Part shown: in pieces, positions 1 to 8,752 of the stretch
Numbering within the stretch: position 1 is the first letter of the stretch
Layout of the letters: each line of letters opens with the position of its first letter
Assembly: GCA_025656505.1 (NCBI GenBank)
Contig: JAHXHR010000001.1
Coordinates: forward strand, 33,862-80,946
DNA length: 47,085 nt
Direction of reading: 5' to 3'
Source: Candidatus Thiodiazotropha sp. (ex Epidulcina cf. delphinae)
Lineage (GTDB): Bacteria; Pseudomonadota; Gammaproteobacteria; Chromatiales; Chromatiaceae
Position numbers and translations under genes: made by a program
Notes under the pieces: model-generated
Databases searched by the model: none
What the model saw: only the letters and a program-made list of their open reading frames with translations
What the model was told of the DNA's origin: nothing

Positions 1-1
1 A

Positions 2-1087
2 CAGCAACAGCCTGCCGCGGGGCCTGCCCCCGCGGCTGAAGAACTGGAGACGGTCCAGGCGCCTGCTCCCTCAGCGACTGAAGAGGCGGCACAGGAATCC
101 GCACCGGCCCGCAGGCCCGGAGACAAGGAGATCAGCACTCCACCCGTCCCTGACGCCATCCTGGCAATCAGCGGTTCGGCAGCGCCCCATGCCGGCCCGG
201 GTGTTCGCCGTTTCGCCCGCGAATTGGGCGTCGATCTCTCTCTGGTCAAGGGGAGTGGTCCCAAACAGCGGGTGTTGAAAGAGGATGTACACGCTTTCGT
301 CAAACAATCCCTGCGTCGTGGAGGGGCGACGAGAACAAGCGGGTCGCCGTTTGAGATGCCGCCAGGCCCGGAGGTGGATTACAGTCGGTTTGGCGAGGTC
401 GAGAGTACCCCGCTGAAACGGATAAAAAAGATCAGTGGCGCCCATCTCCATCGCTGCTGGCTGACGGTGCCGCATGTCACCCAGTTTGACGAGGCCGATA
501 TTACGGAACTGGAGAGATTCCGAAAATCCCAGAAAGAGACGGCCTTGAAGCAGGATGTTCGTCTCACTTTAATGCCTTTTCTGATGCAGGCGGTTGCTGC
601 TGCCTTGAAAGAGATGCCCATTTTCAATGCGGCCCTTTCGGCTGATGGTGAATCGTTGATAAATCGTAACTACGTGCATATCGGCGTTGCTGTGGATACG
701 CCGAACGGATTGGTCGTGCCGGTGATACGTGATGTGAATGAAAAAGGTATCTTCGACCTCGCCAGGGAACTCATGACCGTCAGCGCAAAGGCGCGGGACG
801 GTAAGCTGGCCCCTGCGGACTTGCAGGGCGGGTGTTTTTCCATTTCCAGTCTGGGGGGTATCGGAGGCACCGCTTTCACCCCCATTGTCAACGCCCCGGA
901 AGTGGCCATCCTGGGTGTCTCCCGCAGCAGCATGCAACCGGTATGGGATGGCGAGGCGTTTCAACCACGCTTAATGCTGCCGCTTTCACTCTCCTACGAT
1001 CACCGGGTGATCGATGGGGCGGATGGCGTCAGGTTCACCACTTTTCTTGCATCGTTGCTCGGCGATATCCGTCGTCTACTGCTCTGA
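2..1087 (+). CDS. aceF: Dihydrolipoamide acetyltransferase E2 of pyruvate dehydrogenase, 3' part
   Basis: The gene enters from outside the window, so the lipoyl domain or domains and the true start are missing. The reading frame is open from base 2. It begins with an Ala/Pro/Glu-rich linker, continues with a peripheral subunit-binding domain (around bases 188-310, [15 protein letters not shown]) and then the catalytic acyltransferase domain up to the stop at 1085-1087. The E2 active-site motif DHRVIDG is present near the C-terminus ([14 protein letters not shown]), and [17 protein letters not shown] is typical of the family. E2 transfers the acetyl group from lipoamide to CoA and forms the core of the cytoplasmic complex. 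lpdA, the expected partner, lies 4.5 kb downstream on the same strand, separated from aceF by a peroxidase gene and a c-di-GMP gene. Confidence 0.95.
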   Translation, partial: QQQPAAGPAPAAEELETVQAPAPSATEEAAQESAPARRPGDKEISTPPVPDAILAISGSAAPHAGPGVRRFARELGVDLSLVKGSGPKQRVLKEDVHAFVKQSLRRGGATRTSGSPFEMPPGPEVDYSRFGEVESTPLKRIKKISGAHLHRCWLTVPHVTQFDEADITELERFRKSQKETALKQDVRLTLMPFLMQAVAAALKEMPIFNAALSADGESLINRNYVHIGVAVDTPNGLVVPVIRDVNEKGIFDLARELMTVSAKARDGKLAPADLQGGCFSISSLGGIGGTAFTPIVNAPEVAILGVSRSSMQPVWDGEAFQPRLMLPLSLSYDHRVIDGADGVRFTTFLASLLGDIRRLLL

Positions 1088-1294
1088 GATCTCTTCGGCG
1101 ATTTTACCCGCTGCCCTGTGAAGACTCGATTCAGCGGCGATATCGGTCGGAAGCCGTTAGATAAAGATTTCCATCGACTGTCCGATAACCTATTGAAGTT
1201 GGCATCGTTTCCTATTTGGCATTGAAGGTTATGCAAGTGTTCGGCGCGGACATGGGTCAGGTGTTTTATTGGTAGTCGTTCTCTGTTGTTTGTT

Positions 1295-2251
1295 ATGCAT
1301 AACTATTTGAAGCTATTGCTCTTTCTGCTGATTATGTCTTCGGATGCACTGGCTGGCGGGGTGAAGAACGAGCCGATACAACCATTGACGGCGGATCACG
1401 ATCTGGACCCGAAACTGGTGGCCTTGGGCGACCGCCTGTTTCATGATAGACGCCTCTCGCAGGATAACAGTTTAAGCTGCGGAGGCTGCCATGTTCTCTC
1501 CGCCGGGGGTGCTGACGGGAAAGCGGAGTCCGTTGGCGTGGGCGGCGCAATCGGTGGCATCAAGGCGCCTACCGTATACAACACCCGCTTCAATTTCGTA
1601 CAATTCTGGGACGGTCGCGCCCCAACCCTGGAGGCCCAGGCCGCAGGCCCGGTGCATAATCCCGTTGAGATGAATTCCAACTGGGGAGAGGTGGTCTCCA
1701 AACTCGGTAACGACCCCTCCATGGTGGCGGACTTCTATGCCTTGTTCGAAGATGGCGTCACTGGGAAGAATATCACCATCGCCATTGCCGACTTCGAGCG
1801 TTCGCTGGTGATGCTGAATTCCCGTTTTGATCGTTGGCTCCGGGGGCGGGACGTACTTAACGAACAGGAACTCCGCGGTTACCGCCTGTTTAAGAGCTAT
1901 GGATGCATCAGTTGTCACCAGGGCGCCAACGCAGGCGGTAACATGTATGGATTCATGGGGGCGATGGGAGATTATTTCGAGGATCGGCAGGGTGAAATCA
2001 CACCCGCAGACCTCGGGCGATACAATGTCACGCAACGGACCGAGGATAAGCACTATTTCAAAGTACCCGGCCTGCGTCTGGCAGCGGTCAATCCCCCCTA
2101 TTTTCACGACGGTTCAGCGAAGACCCTGAACGATGCCGTACGGGTGATGGGGCGCTATCAGTTGGGACGGGAGATTTCTGATGATGGGATAGAGGATATC
2201 GTTGCATTCCTTTTCAGTCTGGTCGGAGAACACGTCAGGTTCAAGCCATGA
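1295..2251 (+). CDS. Di-heme cytochrome c peroxidase family protein (CCP/MauG)
   Basis: A 318-residue exported protein. ATG at 1295 is chosen because it gives a clean signal peptide (MHNYLKLLLFLLIMSSDALA, cleavage before Gly-Gly); an in-frame TTG at 1286 would add only three residues. No strong ribosome-binding site is visible. Two c-type heme motifs are seen, C62-x2-C65-H66 and C204-x2-C207-H208, with the spacing of bacterial di-heme peroxidases. The stretch around IGGIKAPTVYNTRFNF and the later KVPGLR..NPPYFHDGS is characteristic of the family. These periplasmic enzymes reduce H2O2 with electrons from small cytochromes or cupredoxins; MauG-type members do other oxidations, so the substrate is not certain. 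The stop overlaps the next gene's start by ATGA, which suggests coupled translation with the downstream c-di-GMP signalling gene. Confidence 0.9.
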   Translation: MHNYLKLLLFLLIMSSDALAGGVKNEPIQPLTADHDLDPKLVALGDRLFHDRRLSQDNSLSCGGCHVLSAGGADGKAESVGVGGAIGGIKAPTVYNTRFNFVQFWDGRAPTLEAQAAGPVHNPVEMNSNWGEVVSKLGNDPSMVADFYALFEDGVTGKNITIAIADFERSLVMLNSRFDRWLRGRDVLNEQELRGYRLFKSYGCISCHQGANAGGNMYGFMGAMGDYFEDRQGEITPADLGRYNVTQRTEDKHYFKVPGLRLAAVNPPYFHDGSAKTLNDAVRVMGRYQLGREISDDGIEDIVAFLFSLVGEHVRFKP

Positions 2252-3807
2252 AGATGCTCGAGGCACTTGGCGCGAAGCGTAGCCTGCTGTTGCTCTCCCT
2301 GAGTGTCGCCTTTATGCTGTTATTGCTCCTCTTCTGGGATGATGAATCGCAGGACTATGCCGAGTTATCGCATCACCTATTGCAACTGAAGGAGATGGAT
2401 GCGCGCCTTGACCGGGATGTGCTCAGGGTAACCTCGTTTCTGCTGGTTCAGTACGATCCATTGGTGCAAACGACCAATCGTCTGAGGGAATTAAGAGAGA
2501 AGATCAACGGTAATCCGAAGTTGAGCGACAAGGTCCTGGCTGATCTTGTCGAGACCTATTGGCGCGGCATGAATGAAAAACTGGAGATCCTTGAGAGGAT
2601 CAAATTCCAGGCTGCGTTGGTGCGCAACGGTATTCACTACCTCCCCATTGCGGCACAAGAATTGGAGTCGGTGGATCCCGAGGCATACCGGGATATCCTT
2701 GAATTGCTTAATTCGCTCTATGTCTACGATCTTTTCCACACCGATACGCAGTTGGAAGATATCAACGCCATATTGGAGCAACTGGAACAGAAGGCGCCAA
2801 CTTCTCCGGAGAGCCGGGAAGTGTTGGATAAAGTACTGTTTCATGTGGACGCCAATCTTGGCGATCTGACGGAGCTCGGGGGGTTGAAGAAGCGCTATTT
2901 GGCCATACCCAGTCTGGAGTATTTTGAATCTATCCACGCCGGGCATGAACGGAATCGCATCATTGAGACAGCCAATAAGAAGCGGATGATCGTTATTCTC
3001 TCGGCAGTGGTATTCGTTTTGCTGCTGGGTCTTTGGCAGCTCATGCGTAGCCTGCAGAGGGCGCACCTGGAGGTCAACCGCTCCTGGCGCCGGTTGAACG
3101 ATGCGGTGGAGAATTTGTCTGAAGCCTTCGCACTGTTTGACGCCGACGGATGTCTTGTGCTTCATAACCGGCAATTCAGCGAATTCTATCCTTGGCTCAA
3201 GGATCGGATTCTCGAAGGCGCAAATCTAAGCGCCCTGCAGTCCGTGACCGGAAATCGAATTCAGAATCTGAGTCCGGAGGGGGAAGCGGTTTTCGGCGCC
3301 ATGCCGATCGGTCAATACCTGGAACAGGTCGATAACGGCGCCTGGTTTCTGGCGAGCAACAATTATACCACCGAAGGCGGCATCGTCTGCGTCAGGAGTG
3401 ATATCACCGAGTCCAAGCAGGCCGAAGCGGATCTGCACAAACTGGGAAGGGTATTGGAGCAGAGCCCTGCCTCGGTGATGATTACCGACACCGATGGCGC
3501 CATCGAGTATGTCAATCCGAAATTCGAGAAAGTCTCCGGCTATTCCGCCACCGAGGCCGTCGGACAGAATCCGCGTATCCTGAAGAGTGGCGATAAATCC
3601 AAGGAGGAGTACACTGAGATGTGGAGTATGCTGCTGGCCGGCAAGGAGTGGCGCGGCATGTTCCATAACAGACGAAGGACGGTTCAATCTATTGGGAATC
3701 GGCTTCAATCTGCCCGCTGCGCGACGAGAGGGGACAGATCACCCACTTCATTGCGGTCAAGGAAGATGTCACGGCACAGAAACGCGCCGAGGATCAGTTG
3801 CGTATGA
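2248..3807 (+). CDS. N-terminal fragment: membrane sensor with periplasmic helical domain and PAS domains
   Basis: Translated as it stands this gives 519 residues. Transmembrane helix 1 spans about residues 11-30 and helix 2 about 247-265, enclosing a roughly 215-residue, largely helical periplasmic region with many Leu/Glu/Asp heptad-like stretches. This resembles the all-helical double sensory domains of some bacterial receptors, but the ligand cannot be read from sequence. After helix 2 come a PAS-like region (about 284-395, ..FALFDADGCLVLHNRQF) and a second PAS domain (about 400-475, VMITDTDGAIEYVNPKFEKV). The last ~43 residues, after MFHNRR, are out-of-frame. ATG at 2248 overlaps the peroxidase stop, so the sensor is probably co-translated with the periplasmic peroxidase. 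A role in sensing a redox or peroxide-related signal is inference from that coupling. Confidence 0.8.
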   Translation: MKMLEALGAKRSLLLLSLSVAFMLLLLLFWDDESQDYAELSHHLLQLKEMDARLDRDVLRVTSFLLVQYDPLVQTTNRLRELREKINGNPKLSDKVLADLVETYWRGMNEKLEILERIKFQAALVRNGIHYLPIAAQELESVDPEAYRDILELLNSLYVYDLFHTDTQLEDINAILEQLEQKAPTSPESREVLDKVLFHVDANLGDLTELGGLKKRYLAIPSLEYFESIHAGHERNRIIETANKKRMIVILSAVVFVLLLGLWQLMRSLQRAHLEVNRSWRRLNDAVENLSEAFALFDADGCLVLHNRQFSEFYPWLKDRILEGANLSALQSVTGNRIQNLSPEGEAVFGAMPIGQYLEQVDNGAWFLASNNYTTEGGIVCVRSDITESKQAEADLHKLGRVLEQSPASVMITDTDGAIEYVNPKFEKVSGYSATEAVGQNPRILKSGDKSKEEYTEMWSMLLAGKEWRGMFHNRRRTVQSIGNRLQSARCATRGDRSPTSLRSRKMSRHRNAPRISCV

Positions 3808-5477
3808 ACGCAACGGTCTTCGACACCACTGCCGAGGGCATCATGGTTACGAATGCGGACAATCTGATCAAGACCGTCAATCCGGCGTTCACCCGTATTA
3901 CCGGTTATGCCCCGGAAGAGGTGATCGGTCGTGGGCCAAGCGTGCTCAGTTCCGGCCGACACAACAGTGAGTTCTATGAGTCGCTCTGGGATTCCGTGCA
4001 GCAGAAGGGTTATTGGACCGGTGAAGTCTGGAATCGGCGTAAGGACGGCAGTGTCTTCCCTGAGTGGCTGTCGATCACAGCCATTCCGGGTGAGGACGGT
4101 ATTGCAAAAGAGCATGTGGCGGTCTTTTCGGATATCACCAAGCATAAACAGGATGAAGAACAGATTCGCTACCAGGCCAACTACGATGCCTTGACCGGGT
4201 TGCCGAATCGTTCTTTGTTGTCCGATCGGCTCACTCAGGCAATCGGTTCCGCGAACCGGGAAAACTGGAAGCTGGCATTGCTGTTCGTCGATCTCGACCA
4301 GTTCAAGATGGTCAACGATACCTTCGGCCATGCGATGGGCGATGAACTGCTGCAACAGGTTGCATCGCGTCTCAAGAGGTGTGTTCGGGAGTCGGACACG
4401 GTGGCCCGGTTCGGTGGCGATGAGTTTGTCATCCTATTGCAGGATGTCACCGATATGGACGCAGTGGCCCACATAGCCGCGAAGGTGATCGATAGCATCA
4501 TCCGGGTTTTCACCCTGCATGGACGTGAGGTCTACATCGGTGCGAGCGTCGGTATTACCGTCTTTCCCGATGATGCGGTGAATGCGGATTCACTATTGAG
4601 AAATGCCGATATGGCGATGTATCAGGCCAAGGAGCATGGCCGGAACAACTACCAGTTCTTTACCGCCTCCATGCAGCAACGGACGCTTGAACGCCAACAA
4701 CTGGAATTGGATTTGAGGCTCGCCGTCAAGCGCAGTGAGTTGGAGATCTATTATCAGCCTGTGATGGACGCCATCCTCGACAGGGTTGTCAGCATAGAGG
4801 CCCTGTTGCGTTGGAATCATCCGCACAGAGGCGTTGTCTCGCCGAAACTGTTCATTCCCCTGGCGGAAGACTGCGGGCTGATCGGGTTGATCGGCAAGTG
4901 GGTGATAAAGGGTGCTTGTACACAGCTCAGCCAATGGCATAAGGCAGGCTTTTTCGATCTGAATATGGCAGTGAATCTGTCGAGTCGACAGCGTGAGTTG
5001 GGATTGGATGCCGACTATCTCAGGCAGGTGCTACAGGATACCGAACTCTCCCCCGAGACACTGACCCTGGAAATGACCGAAAGCCTGTTGATGCGCGATA
5101 CCGATGAGGCGATTACCTGGTTGACCGGCTTCAAGGCGCTGGGCGTCAATCTTTCCGTGGATGATTTTGGCACAGGTTATTCATCGTTAAGCTATCTGAA
5201 GCGGTTTCCGGTGGATATCCTCAAAATCGATCGTTCATTCGTCAACGACCTGCCTGCCGATATCGATGACGCCTCATTGGTGAAGACCATCGTGGCGATG
5301 GCCGACAGTTTGAATCTCGGTCTGGTGGCGGAAGGTGTGGAGAGCAAGGAGCAGGCCGATTTTCTGGTGGGCATCGGTTGCCGCAATCTACAGGGCTTCT
5401 ACTATGCCAAGCCGATGAAGGCCGCCGCCATGACGGCCTGGCTCAGTGGTGATGTGCAGGGCACAGGCACAACCTAG
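3798..5477 (+). CDS. C-terminal fragment: PAS-GGDEF-EAL, c-di-GMP cyclase/phosphodiesterase module
   Basis: 559 residues from the ATG at 3798; in the unbroken gene this Met is internal. Order: PAS (about 1-125, with NADNLIKTVNPAFTRITGY and the KDGS motif), GGDEF (about 135-290) and EAL (about 300-555). The cyclase signature GGDEF is intact at 206-210, preceded at the correct distance by an RESD inhibitory site (197-200, RxxD five residues before GGDEF). The phosphodiesterase domain retains EALLRW (334 on), NLSSRQ, EMTES, DDFGTGYSSL (about 455), LKIDRSFV and AEGVES, the residues that bind metal and c-di-GMP. Both activities therefore look possible; which one dominates cannot be predicted. On its own the fragment would be cytosolic and cut off from its periplasmic sensor. 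Confidence 0.85.
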   Translation: MRMNATVFDTTAEGIMVTNADNLIKTVNPAFTRITGYAPEEVIGRGPSVLSSGRHNSEFYESLWDSVQQKGYWTGEVWNRRKDGSVFPEWLSITAIPGEDGIAKEHVAVFSDITKHKQDEEQIRYQANYDALTGLPNRSLLSDRLTQAIGSANRENWKLALLFVDLDQFKMVNDTFGHAMGDELLQQVASRLKRCVRESDTVARFGGDEFVILLQDVTDMDAVAHIAAKVIDSIIRVFTLHGREVYIGASVGITVFPDDAVNADSLLRNADMAMYQAKEHGRNNYQFFTASMQQRTLERQQLELDLRLAVKRSELEIYYQPVMDAILDRVVSIEALLRWNHPHRGVVSPKLFIPLAEDCGLIGLIGKWVIKGACTQLSQWHKAGFFDLNMAVNLSSRQRELGLDADYLRQVLQDTELSPETLTLEMTESLLMRDTDEAITWLTGFKALGVNLSVDDFGTGYSSLSYLKRFPVDILKIDRSFVNDLPADIDDASLVKTIVAMADSLNLGLVAEGVESKEQADFLVGIGCRNLQGFYYAKPMKAAAMTAWLSGDVQGTGTT

Positions 5478-5601
5478 TACTCCGCCAAAGATCCTGATAC
5501 ATTCAGCTTCTCCCGAATACGCCGGAACCTGGTGCGGCTTGCGGGGAATACTCATCCATACACAGGTTATTTTTCCGGCGTTAACAGATTGAGGAGCACG
5601 C

Positions 5602-7329
5602 ATGAGCGGCATCGTTGAGGTTACCCTTCCCGATATCGGCGATTTTGAACAGGTTGATATCATCGAAATACTGGTCGCCCCAGGGGACAGGGTAGAGGCG
5701 GAAGATTCCATCATCACCCTGGAGAGTGACAAGGCGACGATGGATATCCCATCGCCCCATGCCGGTACGGTGAAGGCGTTGCTGGTCAAGGTCGGTGACG
5801 CCATATCCATGGGCGGGGGCATCCTCAAGCTGGAATTGGATTCCGGCGCCGCAGCGGATGAAAGATCCGCACCCACCAAGGCGCTGGTTTCCGAAGCCGT
5901 CAAGGGATCTGCCGACAAGCAGGCCGACGTGGTGGTTCTCGGCGCCGGCCCCGGGGGATATACGGCCGCTTTTCGCGCCGCCGATCTGGGTAAGCGCGTG
6001 ATCATGATCGAACGTTACGATGCCCTGGGCGGCGTCTGCCTCAATGTGGGGTGTATCCCTTCCAAGGCGCTGCTGCATGCGGCGGACGTGATCAATGAAG
6101 CGGCCGAACTGGCCGGGATGGGGGTGGATTTCGGCACGCCGAAGATCGATCTGGAGAAGCTTCGCGCAGGCAAAGACAAGGTGGTGCGGCGTCTGACCGG
6201 CGGCTTGAAACAGTTGGCCAAGCAACGCAAGGTGGAATGGGTGCATGGCGTCGCCCGTTTTGAGTCACCCAACCGGATGGCGGTCAATACGGCGCAGGGC
6301 GGCGTCTCCATTGCCTTCAACGACGCTATCATCGCTTGTGGATCCAGCGCGGTGCGGATTCCCGGTTTTCCGAACGGTGATCCACGTTTGATCGACTCCA
6401 CCGGCGCCTTGGCGCTGGAAGACATACCGAAGCGAATGCTGGTGATCGGGGGCGGCATTATCGGACTCGAGATGGGCGCCGTTTACTCTACCCTGGGCAG
6501 TCAGATCGACGTAGTGGAGCTGCAGGAGGCGCTGATTCCCGGTTGTGATGCGGATCTGGTGCGCCCGCTGCAAAAGCGCATCGGCAAACGCTATAACAAT
6601 ATCATGCTGGGCACCAAGGTGACCGATATCCAGGCCCTGAAAAGCGGTTTGAAGGTAACTTTCGAGGGCAGGCAGGCGCCGGACAAGCCGCAGACTTACG
6701 ACAGGGTGCTGGTGGCGGTGGGACGCGCCCCGAACGGTAAGCGGATCAATGCCGAGGCTGCCGGCGTGGCCGTTGACGAGCGGGGCTTTATTCCGGTGGA
6801 CCGGCAGATGCGCACCAATGTGCCGAATATCTATGCCATCGGCGATGTGGTCGGGCAGCCCATGTTGGCCCACAAGGCGACTCATGAGGCAAAAGTGGCG
6901 GCTGAGGTGATTGCCGGATTGCCGGCCGGTTTCGATCCCATGGCCATCCCTTCCGTCGCCTATACCGATCCGGAAGTGGCGTGGATGGGTCTGACCGAGA
7001 CCGTAGCCAAGGCGCAGGGCATCGAGTATGAAAAGGGGGTCTTCCCCTGGGCGGCCAGTGGCCGCGCCCTGGGCATAGGCCGGGACGAGGGCATGACCAA
7101 ATTGCTGTTCGATCCAAAGACCAAGCGCATTCTCGGTGCCGGCATCGTCGGCCCGAATGCCGGGGAGCTGATCGGTGAAACGGTGCTTGCCCTGGAGATG
7201 GGGGCTGATGCCGAAGATATCGGCTTGACCATCCATCCCCACCCGACCCTGAACGAGACCATCTGCTTTGCCGCTGAGATGGCCGAGGGCAGCATCACCG
7301 ACCTTCTGCCGCCGAAGAAGAGAAAATAA
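5602..7329 (+). CDS. lpdA: Dihydrolipoamide dehydrogenase (E3) with N-terminal lipoyl domain
   Basis: 575 residues, longer than the usual ~470 because a lipoyl domain (about 1-80, lipoylation site K44 in LESDKATMDIP) is fused to the N-terminus, followed by a short linker. The E3 part begins with the FAD-binding motif VVVLGAGPGGYTAA; the redox-active disulfide is C146-x4-C151 (GGVCLNVGCIPSK), the second dinucleotide motif is MLVIGGGIIGLEMG, and the C-terminal catalytic His-Glu pair is in IHPHPTLNE. The enzyme reoxidises dihydrolipoamide on E2 with NAD+. GAGGAG-like bases (ttgaggagcacgc) before ATG 5602 make a good ribosome-binding site. Its place downstream of aceF identifies it as the pyruvate dehydrogenase E3. 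The 124 bases before it show no other feature. Confidence 0.95.
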   Translation: MSGIVEVTLPDIGDFEQVDIIEILVAPGDRVEAEDSIITLESDKATMDIPSPHAGTVKALLVKVGDAISMGGGILKLELDSGAAADERSAPTKALVSEAVKGSADKQADVVVLGAGPGGYTAAFRAADLGKRVIMIERYDALGGVCLNVGCIPSKALLHAADVINEAAELAGMGVDFGTPKIDLEKLRAGKDKVVRRLTGGLKQLAKQRKVEWVHGVARFESPNRMAVNTAQGGVSIAFNDAIIACGSSAVRIPGFPNGDPRLIDSTGALALEDIPKRMLVIGGGIIGLEMGAVYSTLGSQIDVVELQEALIPGCDADLVRPLQKRIGKRYNNIMLGTKVTDIQALKSGLKVTFEGRQAPDKPQTYDRVLVAVGRAPNGKRINAEAAGVAVDERGFIPVDRQMRTNVPNIYAIGDVVGQPMLAHKATHEAKVAAEVIAGLPAGFDPMAIPSVAYTDPEVAWMGLTETVAKAQGIEYEKGVFPWAASGRALGIGRDEGMTKLLFDPKTKRILGAGIVGPNAGELIGETVLALEMGADAEDIGLTIHPHPTLNETICFAAEMAEGSITDLLPPKKRK

Positions 7330-7350
7330 CCGGCCCCGCAGGCATCCGTC

Positions 7351-8541
7351 TTGGACAAGATCACCGCCGGAGTGCGGGCGTTCTACGAAGCCTATCCCTA
7401 TCCGCCGGGCAGCCAGGCGGATTGTGACGGTTACCATGCGCGGCTATTGCTCAGCTACTTGCAGCATCCCCAGGGTGAATCGGACACCTTGCGGGTGCTT
7501 GAAGCCGGCTGCGGCCGGGGGGTGAACCTGCTCAGCGTAGCGAGTGAGCAGAAGGATATCGAATTCACCGGTATCGACATCAACCGGGTTGCGATTGATG
7601 AGGCCGCCGGGGCAGCCGCGGAAAAGGGGCTGGGCAACCTTCGTTTTGCATTAGCGGACCTCCTCAATCGACAGACCCTGACAATGCCTGGTGGCGGCTA
7701 CCACGTCATCCTCTCCTATGGCGTGATACATCACTTGAGCGACCCGTTGCAGGGGTTACGGCAGCTGCGTGAGATCCTGGCTCCCCACGGCGTCATCGCC
7801 TTGATGGTGGATGGATGCTACGGCCGTCAGCCCTTGGATCGTTATCTACAGGCGTTGGCGATCGTCGAATCCAGGCACCGCTCCCCCGAGACGCGGCTGC
7901 CGCTGGCGCGAGCCCTTGCCCGTGTTGCGGAAAAAGCCCTCTTCAAGCGTACTTGCTGGCAGGGGACCGCCGATGTTGAAGCGGTGGAGTTTGCCGATCG
8001 CTGCCTGCATGTCCATGAACGGAGTTATGACATCAACGGTCTTTGGCAGCTACTCGAATCAGCGGGTCTCAGGTTTATTCGATGGCTGGAGCCCGCTGAC
8101 TGGTCATTGAGCGGCCTCACCGATGATCCGGAATTGTTGCGTCGTTTGCAGGCATTGGATGAAACCAGCCGATACCGCCTGCTCGAACGTCTCGTATACC
8201 GGCCCAAGCTGACACTGGTGGCCGCCCGGCAGGCCGACATGCCCCGTAAACCGCTCCAGCGTCATCAGATGATCTCGAGTCGGTTTCTCCTCAATCCGCA
8301 ATTGCACATGATAGAGGGTGAGGGAAGCGAGTTGTGTTGTCGGTTGCGCCGACGCCGGTTGGATTTGCATCGAAACGGGTGTGCCCAGCGGATACTGTTG
8401 CAGGCGAAAGCGTTATCTGCCGAGTTCACCGGTCAGACCATGATCGGCCTGTTGGGGAAACCGGGGTTTGAACCAGACCAGGTTGTGGATGGTCTGCATC
8501 GGATGGTTGAGAAAGAACTCCTCTATTGCCCTCATTCGTAA
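7351..8541 (+). CDS. Class I SAM-dependent methyltransferase
   Basis: 396 residues starting at a TTG only 21 bases after the lpdA stop; no downstream Met is close enough to be an alternative without deleting conserved sequence, and no strong ribosome-binding site is visible. The N-terminus has the FYEAYPYPP motif seen in a group of methyltransferases, then motif I VLEAGCGRGVNLL (SAM binding), the acidic ribose-binding residue in FTGIDIN and the later motif VILSYGVIHHLSDP. The first ~220 residues are the Rossmann catalytic domain. The C-terminal ~170 residues, with HQMISSRFLLNPQLHMIEG, resemble an accessory domain of unknown role. The substrate cannot be predicted. Close spacing suggests read-through from lpdA. 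It converges on the parvulin gene across a repeat-containing spacer. Confidence 0.8.
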   Translation: MDKITAGVRAFYEAYPYPPGSQADCDGYHARLLLSYLQHPQGESDTLRVLEAGCGRGVNLLSVASEQKDIEFTGIDINRVAIDEAAGAAAEKGLGNLRFALADLLNRQTLTMPGGGYHVILSYGVIHHLSDPLQGLRQLREILAPHGVIALMVDGCYGRQPLDRYLQALAIVESRHRSPETRLPLARALARVAEKALFKRTCWQGTADVEAVEFADRCLHVHERSYDINGLWQLLESAGLRFIRWLEPADWSLSGLTDDPELLRRLQALDETSRYRLLERLVYRPKLTLVAARQADMPRKPLQRHQMISSRFLLNPQLHMIEGEGSELCCRLRRRRLDLHRNGCAQRILLQAKALSAEFTGQTMIGLLGKPGFEPDQVVDGLHRMVEKELLYCPHS

Positions 8542-8573
8542 TCAACTCAATATTATCAGCCATCTTCTTTAAC

Positions 8574-8725
8574 CTAAAAACCGCAGTTGAGCACCGTGAA
8601 GGGCGTGTGCTTGTGGCGGTGCAGGGCAAGGGTCGTTCCCGCACATCCCTGTGCTTGCGACACTTGTGCATCCCTGCACGGCGCACAACGACGCGGAATA
8701 GCGTTCTATTGCGGCGTTGTAACGT
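8574..8725 (+). repeat. Interspersed palindromic repeat, copy A
   Basis: The convergent spacer 8542-8752 holds a repeat beginning CTAAAAACCGCAGTTGA (8574-8590), identical over 17 bases to 17784-17800 and nearly so to 20775. The similarity to the copy at 20775 continues for roughly 58 bases (GTGAAG..GTG..CTTG..GGCAGGGCAAGG). The copy contains several inverted repeats: GTGCAGGG (8619-8626) with CCCTGCAC (8672-8679), GCACA/TGTGC (8641-8654) and a long imperfect stem AACG..GAATAG / CTATT..CGTT (8687-8719). It could form stable hairpins in the 3' ends of both convergent transcripts, like REP/BIME elements; that function is inference. Confidence 0.7.
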
Positions 8726-8752
8726 TTCCGGATGAACAGTGACCGGTCGAGA

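Larger units (their letters stand above)
2248..5477 (+). pseudogene. PAS-GGDEF-EAL c-di-GMP signalling protein, interrupted by a -1 frameshift
   Basis: Two overlapping frames (2248-3807 and 3798-5477) are halves of one gene. The first half carries a periplasmic helical sensor and PAS domains, and ends in nonsense after the PAS motif ..MFHNRR. The other frame continues exactly where it should: reading from about 3677 gives KDGSIYWESASICPLRDE, then ITHFIAVKEDVTAQKRAEDQL before the Met at 3798. The expected Arg-Lys-Asp-Gly codons need one more A in the short A-run at 3675-3676. Restoring it gives an uninterrupted protein of about 1076 residues. Everything else, including all catalytic motifs, is intact, so this is either a very recent inactivation or a sequencing or assembly error. 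No slippery heptamer typical of programmed frameshifting is seen. Confidence 0.85.

Noticed and set aside
1472..2107. Minus-strand ORF of 211 codons
   Set aside because: Antisense to the cytochrome c peroxidase gene, which has both heme motifs.
3665..3810. Programmed ribosomal frameshift in the c-di-GMP gene
   Set aside because: No slippery heptamer, stop codon context or downstream pseudoknot-like sequence is visible at the crossing point.
6265..7437. Minus-strand ORF of 390 codons
   Set aside because: Antisense shadow of lpdA, caused by high GC; no recognisable motif.
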